64,000 nucleotides of DNA from Ilyonectria destructans. Lineage: Eukaryota > Ascomycota > Sordariomycetes > Hypocreales > Nectriaceae. The notes beneath the pieces were generated by a model. It had not been told where the DNA came from. It made no database searches and saw nothing but the letters and a program-made list of their open reading frames with translations. Location of the stretch: assembly GCA_020740775.1 (NCBI GenBank), contig JAHEWK010000002.1, positions 186,001-250,000 of the forward strand, written 5' to 3'. Position numbers and translations under genes: made by a program. Shown one piece after another: positions 1 through 12,086 of the stretch; position 1 is the first letter of the stretch, and each line of letters starts with the position of its first letter.

Positions 1-1997
1 CAACCAGCGACGTAGAGACCCAAGTATGGCAGAATGCGCTCAACTCACGCCCAACAGAGCGGACTCCGATACTGGAGGCGACGACAACGAGGATACCATT
101 ATGGTACAGGCGCCTACCTTACTTTCTGACGCCGAGTCGACACAATGGTCGCTAGCCGATCAGGACATGTTCTCGTACCTTAGCACCGCAGTACCGGATA
201 TTTGGACGGTCCACGACGTTTCTGCCTTTGACCCTTCTATGCTGGACATTCCCGTGTCCATCTTGCCCGACGACGCCGCCTCGGATCTGGTCTTGACGCC
301 CGCAGACACTGGGCAGTCCCCCGCGTTGCGGATCGGGGATGCAGCGGGTAAAGGCAGTCAAACCTCCGTGATAACCCAGCATGATGCCATCGAGTCCCGA
401 TCGAGGCGATATGTCCTCGATGTCCCGCCAGAACTGGTCGTCTTTCTGTGGGTCTAATTCTTTAGAGCTGATGGGAAGGGATCTAATAACGTGCAGCACC
501 GATCTTTACTTTCAAAGAGTTCAAGCCTTCTTACCGCTGTTCCATCGACCGACATTCTACCAGGACTACGTCGATGATGAAATTGGTACCAAGTCCGAGA
601 ACCTGTCCGAGGACCTGGCCATCATCCTCTATGCCATGATGGCGCTATCCGCTCGATACCATCCAAGCCCCTATTATGGCGATGCACCAAGTAAGCACCG
701 CGGAGTCCGGTTCGCCGAGAGAGCTCAGGCCATTTATGACGAGCGCAGCAACGCCAACCGCCAGGAACTTAAGTCGCTGAGATGGCTACAAGGATGCATT
801 CTCTTGAGTTTCTACAACCAAGCTTGCAAGCCCAAAGGGGCGGCGACTCCGAAATCCAGTATTGTGTGCGATATGCGTACGAGCTGGGGCTACACGAGCT
901 GGACAAACCTCAACCAAACCAGCTGCAATTGGCTGAGACTGATGCAGAGCAGTGGATACGACAAGAAGAACGACGGCGCGCGTGGTGGTCAATCTGGGAG
1001 CTTGACTGTTTTAATGCAGTCACGTATCGTTGTCCGCCGCGTATCGACCGCAAAAACATGCATGTCTTCCTCCCAGTATCCGACACTGCTTGGTTTAATG
1101 GCAGCCCTATGGGCTCTTCGCTCTTCAGCGCCGATGTCATGCTCACATGGAAATGCCTTCGTGACAGTCCCAACCGGGACGAGTATGCGTGGTTTCTGAT
1201 TGGCAACTACATTTTGATCATGGCTCATGAGCTCGGACAACAGAGGACTTCATCCTGTGAAAGCATTGATATCCTGGAAATGGTACTATCCTCGTTTGCG
1301 CTTCTGTTCCACGAAGTCTTCTCGGACTCTACGGGACGCTTGGCGTTTAGCGAATCGACGTATGCTAGGAATAATTGGCTGATATTTACCCGACTGAGCA
1401 TACAGTCGTGAGTTCCTGTCACCCTTCTTGAGCGAGCGGAACCTTGGCTAATGTCTTTGTCATTTCAGGGCTCGTACTATTATCGCCCTCCTCAGGGAGC
1501 ACATGTCTGCTGATCCCATCTTCACCGCCTCGAACCGCTTCCTGGACCACCGAGGCGCAATTACATGGCCTAAAATGGGACCCGTCAACGTCATGGCGGA
1601 TCCTTATCGGCCCATTATGCATGAGGTCTCGCGCTTGTTCCAGAACTGGGCGCAGTGTCCGGAATATATCGCCTACGCACCCCCAGCCATGGTCGGCGTC
1701 GTGGTGGGCGTTAAATGGATGAATTTCCGTCTCACTCATCATTTAGGCACAGACCTGCGTCGGGAAGCGATGAGTTTCAGCCGACGATCCAGGAGGACCT
1801 GCTGGTCCTCGTGCTGAGCCATATGGCCCGGTACTGGAGTCTCGGAAGTCTTCTATTAAGTAAGAGATCCAGCCCCAAGTAGCTCAAGACAGTGGTCTGA
1901 TCGATATTCTCAAACATTTGCAGGTACATCACGAGACAAGTATACTACGTGGAGGAGAAAGAACACAGCCTCCCGTTGCAGACATCGGCTTTCGTAA
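1..1997 (+). CDS. Fungal-specific Zn2Cys6-type transcription factor TF1 (5'-truncated by window, two frameshifts)
   Basis: The C-terminal two thirds of a fungal-specific transcription factor; the DNA-binding domain lies before the window and the frame is open to base 2. It is a paralogue of TF2 at the other end of the window, sharing DMFSYL, the DLYFxRVQxFLPLFH start of the middle homology region, LQGCIL.YNQ, RRAWWS.WELD and DEFQPT. Introns inferred: 448-496, 1408-1468 and 1860-1923. Alignment to TF2 shows two single-base deletions. One is in the G run near 838, between frames ending YNQACKPKG and starting GDSEIQYCV. The other is near 1748, before RPASGSDEFQPT. Alignment lengths match TF2 exactly if one base is restored at each. 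The last exon is uncertain: a stop at 1995-1997, or a further intron ending at 2059 with a stop near 2077. Probably a cluster regulator that is inactive, unless the shifts are assembly errors. Confidence 0.75.
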
Positions 1998-2525
1998 GCG
2001 AGCCTAATGCTCGCTACTTGACTCATTGTTCATGAAATTCTGGCTTTCAAATCTTTCAGAAGGAGGAATGTTTCTAGCTAGTAGAAGTGAACTTGTCAAG
2101 GCAGTCAACCTCGGCTATTGGCGAAGCTGTGGTACTCAGTCTTGATGACTGTCTGTTTTGTGCACGCCATCGCCAAAAAGAGGCATCGACCGACCCCCTC
2201 ACGAAAGGTAGCGCGTCCATGTTTTTGTCCGCATTTGCTAGCGTGGTTCGGCACCACGGGTTTTGGAAACCCCGTGTCCACAGTCCATAACCCCGGATCC
2301 AAAGTCCATAAACCCGGCCGGCTTACATCTACTTCCGCAGGCTGTGTGGGATCTCCGGGCCATGTTTGAGTCGAAGGTAATCCCGATCCCGGGAGGTCAA
2401 AAGGCGCTCGCCTTGCGACGATAATTTAATACCTACTCTGGTAACTCAGACGAATCATCATCGAATCAGCAACACCCAAGATCAAGTCCAATCGTTCTGA
2501 GACTCCTCGTGACTACACCAATACA
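1998..2525 (+). promoter_or_regulatory. Intergenic region upstream of the homogentisate dioxygenase gene
   Basis: No convincing gene. It holds an imperfect direct repeat, AGTCCATAA followed by a C-rich CCCGG, at 2282-2296 and 2303-2317 (offset 21 bp). This is a plausible regulator site close to the start codon of the downstream gene. CCGG-type half-sites recur up to about 2395. Role inferred only from position and repetition. Confidence 0.4.
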
Positions 2526-4098
2526 ATGGCGTCCCTACCTACCAGTGATCCTGCACCGTTTGACACCAGGACATTCCACTGGACAGACGCAAAGTCAACC
2601 AAGCCTACCCGACCTGAAGATCCCTATACCTATCTTCAAGGCTTTGGCAATGAGCACCAGTCGGAGCTCATCCCCGGGGCGCTTCCGATAGGGCAGAATT
2701 CGCCCCAGAAATGCCCGTATGGCCTGTATGCAGAACAGATCACGGGCTCGTCCTTCGCGGCCACTCGCCACTCCGCTGCGAGAAATTTTGTTTATCGCCG
2801 TCGCCCTGCGGCTGTACACGACGAACAAAAGGTCATTGAAGGGAACAGCACTCTTTGTGCCTCCTTCTTGCCTGGTGGCGGGCGGCTGCAGTCCACCCCG
2901 TCTCAGTTCTCATGGAAGGCATTTAGTATTCCGCCAAAAGACGGTCCTTCGGTAGATTTTACTCAGGGGCTTCACACTCTGGGTGGCAGTGGGCATCCCA
3001 ACCTCCGCGAGGGCATTGCTTATCATGTATTCACCATCAATAACAGCATGCCAAACAAAGCTTTTGTCAATAGCGATGGAGACTTCTTGATTGTTCCCCA
3101 GGAAGGCCACTTAGACATCACTACTGAGTTTGGCCACTTGTATGTCCAACCTTCTGAGCTCGCCGTGATCCAACGCGGGCTCCGTTTCAAGGTCGATCTC
3201 GTCGACAAGCATTCTCCAGCAGGCGGCCGTGGTTACGTGATCGAGACCTGGGGAACAACATGGGAACTCCCTGAGCTCGGTCCCCTAGGGGGCTACGGAC
3301 TAGCAAACGCTCGCGACTTTCTCTTTCCGACTGCAGATATAAACTTGACATCTTCGGGACCTTGGACTATTGTTACGAAACACACCGACAAGTACTATGC
3401 CATTTCACAGGGACACTCGCCATTTGACGTAGTTGCCTGGCATGGCAACTACATCCCTTACAAGTATGACATGGCCAAGTTTGTCTACCAAAACTCCGTC
3501 TCTGTCGACCACACGGATCCATCCATCAATACTGTCCTCACCGCTAAATCTCGCGACGAGCAAGCCCCCTTGTGCGACTTCCTTGTTTTTGGTCCCCGCT
3601 GGGATGTTGCGCAAAACACTTTCCGTCCACCCTACTTCCACCGAAACTGCGCCTCTGAGTTCTTGGCCAAGATCTACGGCAGTTCCGGAGGCGGTCGCTC
3701 GGAGCTGTTTGTACCTGGCGGCGCCAGTTACGAGGCCGGGTTTACACCTCATGGGAACGCTGACCTACGAACCATGGCTGCTATGACGGCGGAGCTGAAA
3801 CCGATGCGTGTAGGAGAGAAGCAGTTGACAATAATGCTAGAAAGCTGCCGGAGCTTGCTGTTTACAGAATGGGCTCTCAAAGACTCCAAAGCACTCGTCG
3901 CGGAGGATATCCCAGCTGATGCTTGGGACTTAGTGCCGGTAAGTCAAAAAGACCTTTCAAATGTCACTATTAGTGCCTATCTCCTGACACCCTCAACAGG
4001 ACAATTTTGGGAGACATCCCGAGGCCCTGGAGCATCTACGAAGACTACAAAACCGGGATAGTGTTAGAGCCTCCCCAGATGCTGGAAAGGGTCAGTAG
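2526..4098 (+). CDS. hmgA: Homogentisate 1,2-dioxygenase (HGD family)
   Basis: Predicted non-heme Fe(II) ring-cleaving dioxygenase that converts homogentisate to maleylacetoacetate in the cytosol. Two exons, 2526-3938 and 4000-4098 (61-nt GT-AG intron), give 503 aa, somewhat longer than the usual ~445-450. The ATG at 2526 gives the family N terminus YLQGFGNEHQSELIPGALP followed by GQNSPQKCPYGLYAEQ. The iron ligands of the family are present: His372 (in RPPYFHRN), Glu378 (in ASEF) and His409 (in FTPHG). In fungi this gene normally sits beside maleylacetoacetate isomerase and fumarylacetoacetase genes. Neither is in this window, so this may be an extra copy dedicated to the cluster, possibly with a substrate other than homogentisate. 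It converges with FMO1. Confidence 0.95.
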
Positions 4099-4615
4099 GT
4101 TACGAACAGTGCTACCATTAGTGTATAAATTGTAGAAAAGCACTTGCGGCCATCTCCTCAAATGGGTTATCCATAACCTCATGAAGTCTTCATGGGTATC
4201 ATTTGTCGGGCAGTCATAAGTTTGAATGTTCAAGTTAGCAAATTTGAACGCTCAATATAATTTAGCCTCCATTCCCTTCAACTGTTTGTATACAGTCTAT
4301 TCCGCCTCGGGATTGTTCATTGTGTAAGTCTAATCGCTGCGGTGTTGCAACTGGGGCGGGGGAAAAGCATGCCGAATGAACATGCTTGTACCACATTAGA
4401 GTTTGTTTTTATTGTTGCTACTGCTGGTGTACTTCTTAGAATCGAGTCCTAGCCCAACGGGCAAGAGGATCGAAATGGTCGAGATTGACAAGACTCTTGG
4501 GCATGGTTTGGTTATTTCCCTTTCGTAATCCGTAAACTGTTTTAAATTCTTCTTTCAAGACTCTGTAATTGGATGGTTACAGGATTTCTAGTTCAATTGT
4601 CTCACTGCGTGATAT
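4099..4615. other. Convergent intergenic region
   Basis: The stretch between the 3' ends of the dioxygenase and FMO1. No open frame of interest; presumably the two 3' UTRs. Confidence 0.5.
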
Positions 4616-6053
4616 TCAAGCAAGTATCACGGCATTCCTCGCTGCGCCCTTGGCATCATAGTCCCAGGACCATGTCGTGCTTACCTCCGTCCCTGAATCC
4701 TTGCCATGCCATGCATCTGCATCTATCCGAGCTCCCATCATGATAGCCGTACATCTTGGCTTCCTCAGTTCCTCGAAACTTGCTAGGGCGGCAGGGATCC
4801 CAGATACACTCTTTGCTCGTGACAACAACTCAGCGACGGCTGCGCCGTCCTCGATTCCCATCCCCGCGCCTTGAGCTGCAGATGGAAGCATAGCATGTGA
4901 AGCATCCCCCAGAAGGACAATTCTTCCTCCCGGGAAGATCCATGACTCAAGGGGCGCCAAGTCGCAGAGCCTCCATTCAAGGACGTCTTTCGGAAGGTGT
5001 TTGAGAATGGTCATAAGCCTTGGTTCCGCATCATAGTTCTTCAGAACTTCGGACCTGTCGATCTTAGCGACGTATTTGGAGTCCTTGGTATGTACTGCTG
5101 GCTGAGTTGTTACGATGTTGTAGTATTCTCCTTGACGGATGGGATAAGCTACAACGTGTTTGCCCTCACCAACCCTGTTCCGCAATAGTCAGCTTTAGTT
5201 CAGGCTGAGACACGATAGATTTGCCCCTTAACCCACCACACATGAGTTGTTTGTGCCTCCCAGGATATATAATCCTCAAGTTCAGGAATCTGCTTCAAGG
5301 TCTCACATGGAATGAGAGCGCGGAATGCAGAATTTCCACTCGGTCGCGGTTCACTAATCCCACCGAGAAGGCTCGATCTAGCAGGGGAGCGATATCCTTG
5401 GTCACGTTGTGAGTAATTGGCTCACAATACCATGTTGAAACGAAACATAGTGACTTGAAGGTGAAGCAACATACCATCCGCCGCAAGTATCACGTCTGCT
5501 GTCAAGACCGTGCCTTCCTCTGTGATGACGGCAGGCTTTGAGGGATCGTAGGCCTTGATTGGAATTCCCATGCGGATCTGAACTCCCAGCTCCCTTGCTC
5601 TATTGAGAAGCACTGTATGCAAATCCGCCCGGTGCATCTGCCAGAGAGGCCAGCCAATCTTAGCTTGAAGCTCAGAAAATTCCATCACCTGTAAAGTCTT
5701 TCCATCCTGTAAATCGACAAAAACGGTCCTTTGCTGTTGAGCCGCGTATTTCTCCATCTCCTCTTGAAGACCCATCTCACAGAGGATGCGAGTAGCGTTG
5801 CCTCCGAGAAAGACACCTGCACCGACCTGTATCTTTGTGAGCATTTCAGTCCTGCAGAAGGTATACTTTCATTGGCACTTACATGGGTAAACTCGGGAGA
5901 TGCCTCAACTACCACGACATCGAACCCTTGTTCTCGACAAGAAATGGCAGCAGAAAGTCCGGCGATACCGGATCCAACGATCAAGATATTGAATGTCAAG
6001 GTGTCAGATGCAGGCGACTCGCCAGGCAATGATGACTTTTCAGCAGAACCCAT
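4616..6053 (-). CDS. FAD-dependent aromatic hydroxylase, salicylate-hydroxylase-like (FMO1)
   Basis: Group A flavoprotein monooxygenase expected to hydroxylate an aromatic ring using NAD(P)H and O2. Four exons (6053-5883, 5826-5475, 5396-5237, 5174-4616) give 413 aa; introns are 56, 78 and 62 nt. FAD-binding GSGIAG is at residues 27-32. The AADG.RS.AR motif begins near 171. The second FAD motif GDASHAMLPSAAQGAGMGIE begins at 317. The ATG at 6053 was preferred to the in-frame one at 6101 because of the usual short N terminus. FMO2 at 50.1 kb is a paralogue with introns in the same three places. The substrate is not readable from sequence; the neighbouring ring-cleavage dioxygenase suggests a phenolic acid. 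Confidence 0.9.
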
Positions 6054-6413
6054 TATCTCTGAATGCGATTGTCTAACTCCCAAGCTCGCTAGTTTGCGCA
6101 TCCTCTACATCCCAGGATCAAAGGAGCCCATTTGTACCTGCTCATTCCCGGAATCTGCCAAGACGGGGTTTTCCGGCATTTCAACGCCAATCACAAAGAC
6201 ATGGGTTAAACTCCGGGGTACTCAGGACAATTGTGGGGCCCCCGGACTTTGCGGAAGAAGAAACACAGAGTCCGGAAATACACGATCCGGACTAATCCGT
6301 ACAATTTACCCATTTTACCCCAGTCTTCAGAGGAGTCCCCAGCAAAGTTCCGCTCGAACTTCTCGCGGTTTTCAGTTGTTGTATGCAACTTTCTACCCAT
6401 ACCCAATCCTGTG
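6054..6413 (-). promoter_or_regulatory. FMO1 promoter with CGGACT sites and a CGG-N6-CCG palindrome
   Basis: Contains CGGACT at 6243-6248 and the inverted pair CGGACTAATCCG at 6288-6299, plus TCCGGA at 6271-6276. CGG-N6-CCG is a spacing recognised by some dimeric Zn2Cys6 regulators (Ppr1 type). The same CGGACT hexamer occurs upstream of three other loci here. Binding by TF1 or TF2 is inference. Confidence 0.4.
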
Positions 6414-7151
6414 TCAAAACTCATGTAAGCAGAGAGAATTTTTAGCATAAGCTCCATTTCCAGACCATGGTATTTCTCTACTATGGACCCTAACGCTTAA
6501 CATATTGCCCCACGGTCGAAGAATCCGAAATCCCATTCTCAAAAGCCAAGCTGTGCCCAGCAACTTCAATGACGTCAGCATCACGGCCATCACCTCATTC
6601 CTTAATGCGCTCATCTAAGCCCTGGCGGTTGGTTTGATAATTCCAAGGCTCAGCGCCAGGCTCTTAAGTATAGACAGGCGAGAATCGACGCTGTTAATGG
6701 CTAGGATAACCCATAGCTTGAACTCCAAGGCGGCAATTAATGCACAAAGATCCACCGGGTGGTATCCTAACAAAACGACGAAGCCGTCGTGAACAGTTCG
6801 CGGGTTCAATATGCCCAATGAATTGTTTGCAGTGACGAAGTTTGTATGGAAGATGTCTGCCATGAGACATAGCTTCGGGCCTTCGATGCCTTGAGGCGCC
6901 CTGGCCAGAGTAGTGTCTGCAAGTAGCACCCTAAGGACTTCGACCTCAGCTCCGTCTAGCAGTAAGTATCCAAAGAGGGTTCCCTTCTCGCATCGCAAGA
7001 AAAAGCTTTGCAGACAATAGAAACACGTTCCACAGCCGAGTGTGAGCGGGCTGACAAGGAAGTCGCCAGGCTTCTGTAAGCAACCTGCCACTTTAACACC
7101 TTCAGTCGTGGTAAGGTTTAGTAGCAAGGAAAACTGCGAGGATTGTATCAA
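6414..7151 (-). pseudogene. Zinc-type alcohol dehydrogenase relic
   Basis: A decayed medium-chain (GroES-like) alcohol dehydrogenase. The first piece (7151-6615) keeps GDFLVSPLTLGCGTCFYC, RCEKGTLFG, LDGAEVEVLRVLLAD, LMADIF and NSVDSRLSILKSLAL, matching the structural-zinc segment and the start of the NAD fold. It then hits a stop. The homology continues in another frame (DGRDADVIEVAGHS) and then in the frame of 6614-6414 (MGFRILRPWG, VHSREIPWSGNGAYAKN). No credible N-terminal third with the catalytic-zinc motif is seen. At least two frameshifts and a stop make it non-functional. Confidence 0.75.
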
Positions 7152-7806
7152 TGTGCGAGTGTTATTAGGTCTACGAAACCGTTCCAGGAGGCAGTGCAGC
7201 CAGCATCAACTATGGGACCGAATGAAACAGTGTTTCATGCCTTCATCCCGACTTTGTCAGCTGCCAGTCAATCCCAGTTTTGTAGCTGCTGGCGCAATTG
7301 AGGGCCTATTTAATCCACTCGAGTTTCGTAAGGAGTTTTTTCTCGCGGAGCATAATGTTTCTACGCAACAAATTTGCTACGAGAAGCTTGTTTGCGTCCG
7401 TGGTAGACATCGTCTGGCTGACGAACGGGCCAGCCACAGAGCGCCTGTAACGCGGCGTCCGTAGCAAAGTGGTTCGGCGCGCATATCCATTGCCTAAAAA
7501 ATAGAGGAACGTGTTAATTCATCATAACCCTACCACCGGAAATAGTTCCTCCCGTTATACTAGTCCGAATTCCCGTGACCTTGCCACGGTCTTAGCAAAG
7601 CCCGCGGAGGCCGGACTTGCTGTAATGCCGAGAGGTACGCGGAGAAAAACGTGTGGCCGGCCGTCCCTCTGGCATTTAGTGGTGATACGGTCCCATAACA
7701 GCGAACTGCTTTCATTAAATCTCTGATTACAAGATTTTTTCAAAAACTCATCTTGCTACAATTTGCTCCTTGTCATGGTAATTATCACGACTCTCTCAAT
7801 TCCAAA
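7152..7806 (+). promoter_or_regulatory. Region upstream of the saccharopine-dehydrogenase-like gene
   Basis: No gene found; the open frames lack coding character. The half nearest the gene has CGGACT at 7612-7617 and its reverse complement AGTCCG at 7562-7567, the same hexamer seen in the FMO1 promoter. The distal part presumably holds the decayed N terminus of the alcohol dehydrogenase relic. Confidence 0.35.
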
Positions 7807-9312
7807 ATGGCCAGCGAATCTCGACAGTACGAGCTGGTTCTGCTCGGAGCAACTGGCTACACGGGCAAGCTTACGGCGGAGCATATCACCACTCACTTGC
7901 CAACCGACCTTAAATGGGCAATCTCCGGGCGCAATGGGACGAAGCTCACCCAATTTGCCGAGGAATTGAGGAAGTTGAACCCAGATAGATCTCAGCCTAG
8001 TAGGTCATGCTCCTGAGACCGGATCTCGGATCATCTCTACTCACGCCTATCCCAAGGTATCGAAATCCTTGAACTCAATAATGAGGAGCTTGATACTCTT
8101 GTTAGGAAGACCCGCCTAGTTATTACAACAGTTGGTCCATTCATGCAGTACGGCACGCCGGTTGTAGAGGCGTGTGCGAAGAATGGCACTCACTACGTTG
8201 ACTGGTAAGGTAGATCCTCCCTGTATCACCTTCAGAAAGTCTAACAATTCACAGCACAGGCGAAGTCCCGTGGGTACTTGACATGATTAGCAAATATCAT
8301 GACATGGCACAAGCCAGTGGTGCGATTGTAAGTCTCTCAGACGTTATTCTATCATTTAGCCAACTGCAAGTCCCAATCGGTTCCCATGTCATATGAAATT
8401 AGCTCTTACTAACATACTAGTTACAAGATGATCCCTCAATCAGGATTCGATAGTGCTCCAGCCGATCTCATCGCCTTCGTTGTAGCTACGCATCTGCGCC
8501 GCACCCTCAACGTGTCAACGGCCGAAGTGCTCACATCTGTCGACGTGAGATCAAACCCCTCAGGCGGCTCACTCTTGACAGCACTTTCCATGTTCGACTT
8601 CTACAGTTCCTCTCAAATTGCTGATTCCTACAAACCGTTTGCTCTCTCGCCCGTCCAACCACCTGTATCCAGCGCTCCGCCCTCTCAAAGCTTCAGGACA
8701 AATTTCTTCGGTACTCGATATGATAGAGAACTCGGATTCCTTACCGACTGGTACCAATCAGCCATGGATACCGCTGTTGTGCAAAGGAGTTGGGGTTTGC
8801 TTGCCGGAGGGGAGGCATACGGCCCAAACTTTAGGTTTGGGGAGTGGATGGCTGCCAAGAGCAGCTTTCATGCAGCCATGGTCCACCTTAAAATGGCGTT
8901 CGGCACGACCATAGTTTTGCTAAGCCCTGCTCGGTGGATATTGAAGAAGTTGGTGACTCGGCCTGGAGAAGGCCCAGCGCCTGAGTAAGTGCTCTGTATC
9001 CCTTGATCAATCCCGCAACAGAGATCTGACTTTGAAATCAGGGCAGCCAAGAACGATTATGCCCATTTTAGGGCAGTTGGCGTCGCGGACAGTCCAAATC
9101 ACGAGCGCGTTGTTGCGACCTTGAAGGTGAAGGGCAGTTTGTATTCCTTTACTGGGCTGGCTATTACAGAGGCTGCGATGGTAATTTTGCGCGGCGGTGA
9201 AACAGAGGCGAAGAAGTTGGGAGGAGGCATCTTGACACCAGCGACTCTAGGTGACGAATATGTAGAGAGGCTCAGGGCGGTCGGTGTCGAGTTCGACGTC
9301 AAGATTCTATGA
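7807..9312 (+). CDS. Saccharopine dehydrogenase-like NAD(P) oxidoreductase
   Basis: Five exons (7807-7999, 8057-8204, 8255-8327, 8428-8984, 9042-9312) give 413 aa with introns of 50-100 nt. The N-terminal Rossmann motif GATGYTGKLTAEHI begins at residue 14. Family blocks VGPFMQYGTPVVEACAKNGT, TGEVPWV, QSGFDSAPADL and the C-terminal LYSFTGLAITEAAM are all in frame after splicing. This family includes fungal reductases annotated as trans-acting enoyl reductases, so a double-bond or carbonyl reduction on a cluster intermediate is plausible. True saccharopine dehydrogenase activity is unlikely. It converges with SDR1. The gene appears intact. Confidence 0.87.
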
Positions 9313-9641
9313 GTTTATCGCGCTGAAACATCATATTAGCATTCTGCGTTCTTTCAAGTTCAAGAGTGGTGATTGATCCAAGCCCTTGTCGATAGGCATA
9401 AACCCTTGAATTGACCATCTAATAAATAGACTTATGGACATCTGAAAGACATGAGGGATATTGGAACCTGCAATTTATAACTTTCTCACACGATTTTCAA
9501 TCCCATCGAGCTCTATCAGTGGCGCTGTTAGTTGCGCCGAATTCAGCAACTGCCTACTTCGGAGACTAGTTGGTTCAAACACCCGTCGAACATAATAATT
9601 TCAAGTCGCCACAGCCCACTGACTGTTATCAGGGTTCTTGT
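9313..9641. other. Convergent intergenic region
   Basis: The 3' flanks of the saccharopine-dehydrogenase-like gene and SDR1. No gene or repeat recognised. Confidence 0.5.
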
Positions 9642-10545
9642 CTAGGCAGTAAAGCCACCATCAACAGTATATACAGATCCAGTAATGAACGAAGCGTGTT
9701 CGCTGAGCAGGAAAGCTATCAAGTTTGCGACTTCCTCAGGTTGTCCAGGTCGGTCCATTGCCGCGCGGTGGGCGAAAGGGTCGTCCGACTCACTGGAAGT
9801 GATTTCCGCGGGGCCTTGTTGGATCATTGGTGTCAAAATAAGTCCCCTAGCAGGTAACCCCCACGTTAGACATCCGGCAACGCACCACAAATCATGAGAT
9901 ATAACAAACACGAGAAAGAGGGTAAGAAAATGGAAGAGGAACATACGGTGCAATGGAGTTCACCCTAATCTTATCGCTCGCCACCTCCCTCGCGACAGAT
10001 TTAGTGAGCCCGATGATCCCGTGCTTGGTTGCCGCGTAGGCACTCGCGCGCTCTCTGCCAACAATACCCACAACGCTTGCCGCGTTAACAATGCTTCTGT
10101 CCTTGCTCACTGTCCCTCGTTCCCCTCTCCCATTGGCCAACCGCTTCATGGCCTTGACCTGCTCCGACACACAAATCATCGTCCCCGTCAGGTTTATTCC
10201 AACCACGGAGTCCCATTCCTCGTCCGGCACATTCTCGACGGTTTCAAAAGACCCGCCAATTACTCCTGCCATGTTTGCAGCTCCGTCAAGACTACCCAGC
10301 TCGTCAACTGTGCGCGAGATCCAGGTAGCAACAGCGGACCGTGAGCGTACGTCCAAGGCATGAGTCAGGACTCGGGCCGAAGGACTTTCCTGTTTGATAG
10401 ACTCGGCGGCCGCGGCAAGGTTTGCTTTGTTGATGTCCGCCAGAGACAGAGCAGCACCCTGTTTAGCAAGGAGCTTGGCGGTCGCAAGACCGATACCAGA
10501 CGCACCACCAGTGATCGCGAAGATTCTTCCTGCGGGAAAAGCCAT
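9642..10545 (-). CDS. Short-chain dehydrogenase/reductase SDR1
   Basis: Classical SDR of 267 aa from two exons, 10545-9947 and 9846-9642 (100-nt intron). The cofactor motif TGGASGIG is at residues 12-19 and NMAG at 91-94. The catalytic set is Asn118, Ser157, Tyr170 and Lys174 (SAYAATKHG). The C terminus, [20 protein letters not shown] and VDGGFTA, is that of the 3-oxoacyl-ACP-reductase-like group. It oxidises or reduces an alcohol or ketone; the substrate is unknown. The gene looks intact and is the last one before the first transposon block. A CGGACT site lies at 10884-10889, about 340 bp upstream. Confidence 0.92.
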
Positions 10546-11150
10546 GTTCAGGGTTGGAACAGAGATGAAGAAGCAGCTAGAATGCTAGATTTATATTCGA
10601 TGGAGTCGCCGCTCGTAAAGATTAGGGGTATAGATAATATTGCCAACGTGGTAGTTTAGGGAAACGCAATTGATATTAAATATTGAATGGCTTTGAATAA
10701 AGCGCGGAACTCCCGTCCGTCGTGGTGACTTCGGCGTTATCATCTCGCCAAGACACGGGCATTGCGGCAATATGTATGCTTACTTATATCATCTAAATTT
10801 GAAGGAATCCACGGCTTTTTCACTGCGGCTTTTACTGTCAGACGGAACAAGGATATCACATCGCCGACTTCGGCAGTTATCTACGGACTGTTATTTTCCC
10901 GGACGGACAAATAGGCCCAACAGCTAATCTCGCTAGCAGCCCAACACCTGATCCTGCTATCAGTGGGCTGATCAGGATCCCTGCCCTAAGATATCTATTG
11001 TATTCCAATTCCTCTATAAAATACGGCCCTTCAGGCCGTCAGTTAGCTAAAAAATCAAACTCTTCCATCGTCACCAAGCTGTCTCAACTAATCCATCCTT
11101 TGATATTTACTACGGCTTCTTACGAGCAGGGTTAGACATCTTACGAATGG
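10546..11150 (-). promoter_or_regulatory. SDR1 upstream region grading into the AT-rich block
   Basis: Normal base composition until about 11,150, with CGGACT at 10884-10889 and a CCCGGACGGAC stretch just after it. No gene detected. Composition then falls abruptly to very high AT, marking the edge of the RIP-mutated block. Confidence 0.4.
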
Positions 11151-12086
11151 GAATCGAATCGATTGCCTCTATCTATTTAATTGGAAATTGATTGGTTCGG
11201 TTGAATATATAATTCTAATATGCGAATTGTATCTAGACGGTGGATTTAGTGCGATTTGTAGATATATTAAGAGGCTATTAGTATGCTCTTTAATTTAATA
11301 ATTAATATTAATAACAGTTTGTTTTAATACTAAAATATATTAATAAGTATATAATATTCTTTAGTAAGCTTTCTATATATTAGATATTCTATAATTATAG
11401 TAATTATCTATATTATAACTTAATTTAACTGCTTTTAAACTGAAATAAATTAATTAATATACTGCTTATTATAATTAATACTACTTAAGTAAGTAGTAAT
11501 TTATAAATAGCATTCTTAAATTAAATAAATTAATTTATTATTTATATTATTAGTAAGAATAGTATTTATTAAATAAGGCTTAGAATATTTAATAGTATTA
11601 AAAACTTTATAAGTTTTATAATAAAAGTAAAATAGATCTAATATATATATATATTATTAATATTAATCTATCTTTTTAATAATAAATAGATTTAAGTTAA
11701 GTATTTATATAGCTTTAATAATATTTAATAAGTTTAAGATAATTAATATAATTAATCTATATAGCTAACTATCTATAATAAAAGAAAGTAATTAAGCTTT
11801 TAGTATATTATTTATAGTAATATAGTAATATAGTATTTTTAATAAGGAAATTTAATATTTAAATTTACTATTTTCTATTATATATATTATAATTATTAAA
11901 GTTTAAATTTAAAGTTTAAACTGCTTTTTTTCTATCTATTAATATTCTATTTAACCTTTTTATCTTATAGCTATTTTAACTTTTATATCTAAAAGTTATA
12001 AATTTAATAATTTAACTTTTAAAATACCTAAAGATTCTTATTTAAATCAGCTTTTTAATTACTATTTTAACTAGCTATTATTTATA

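Noticed and set aside
5731..6450. Plus-strand open frame of 239 codons
   Set aside because: Antisense to FMO1 exons and promoter; FMO1 is supported by motifs and by its paralogue.
7042..7464. Plus-strand open frame of 140 codons
   Set aside because: It lies opposite and upstream of the alcohol dehydrogenase relic and shows no coding character of its own.
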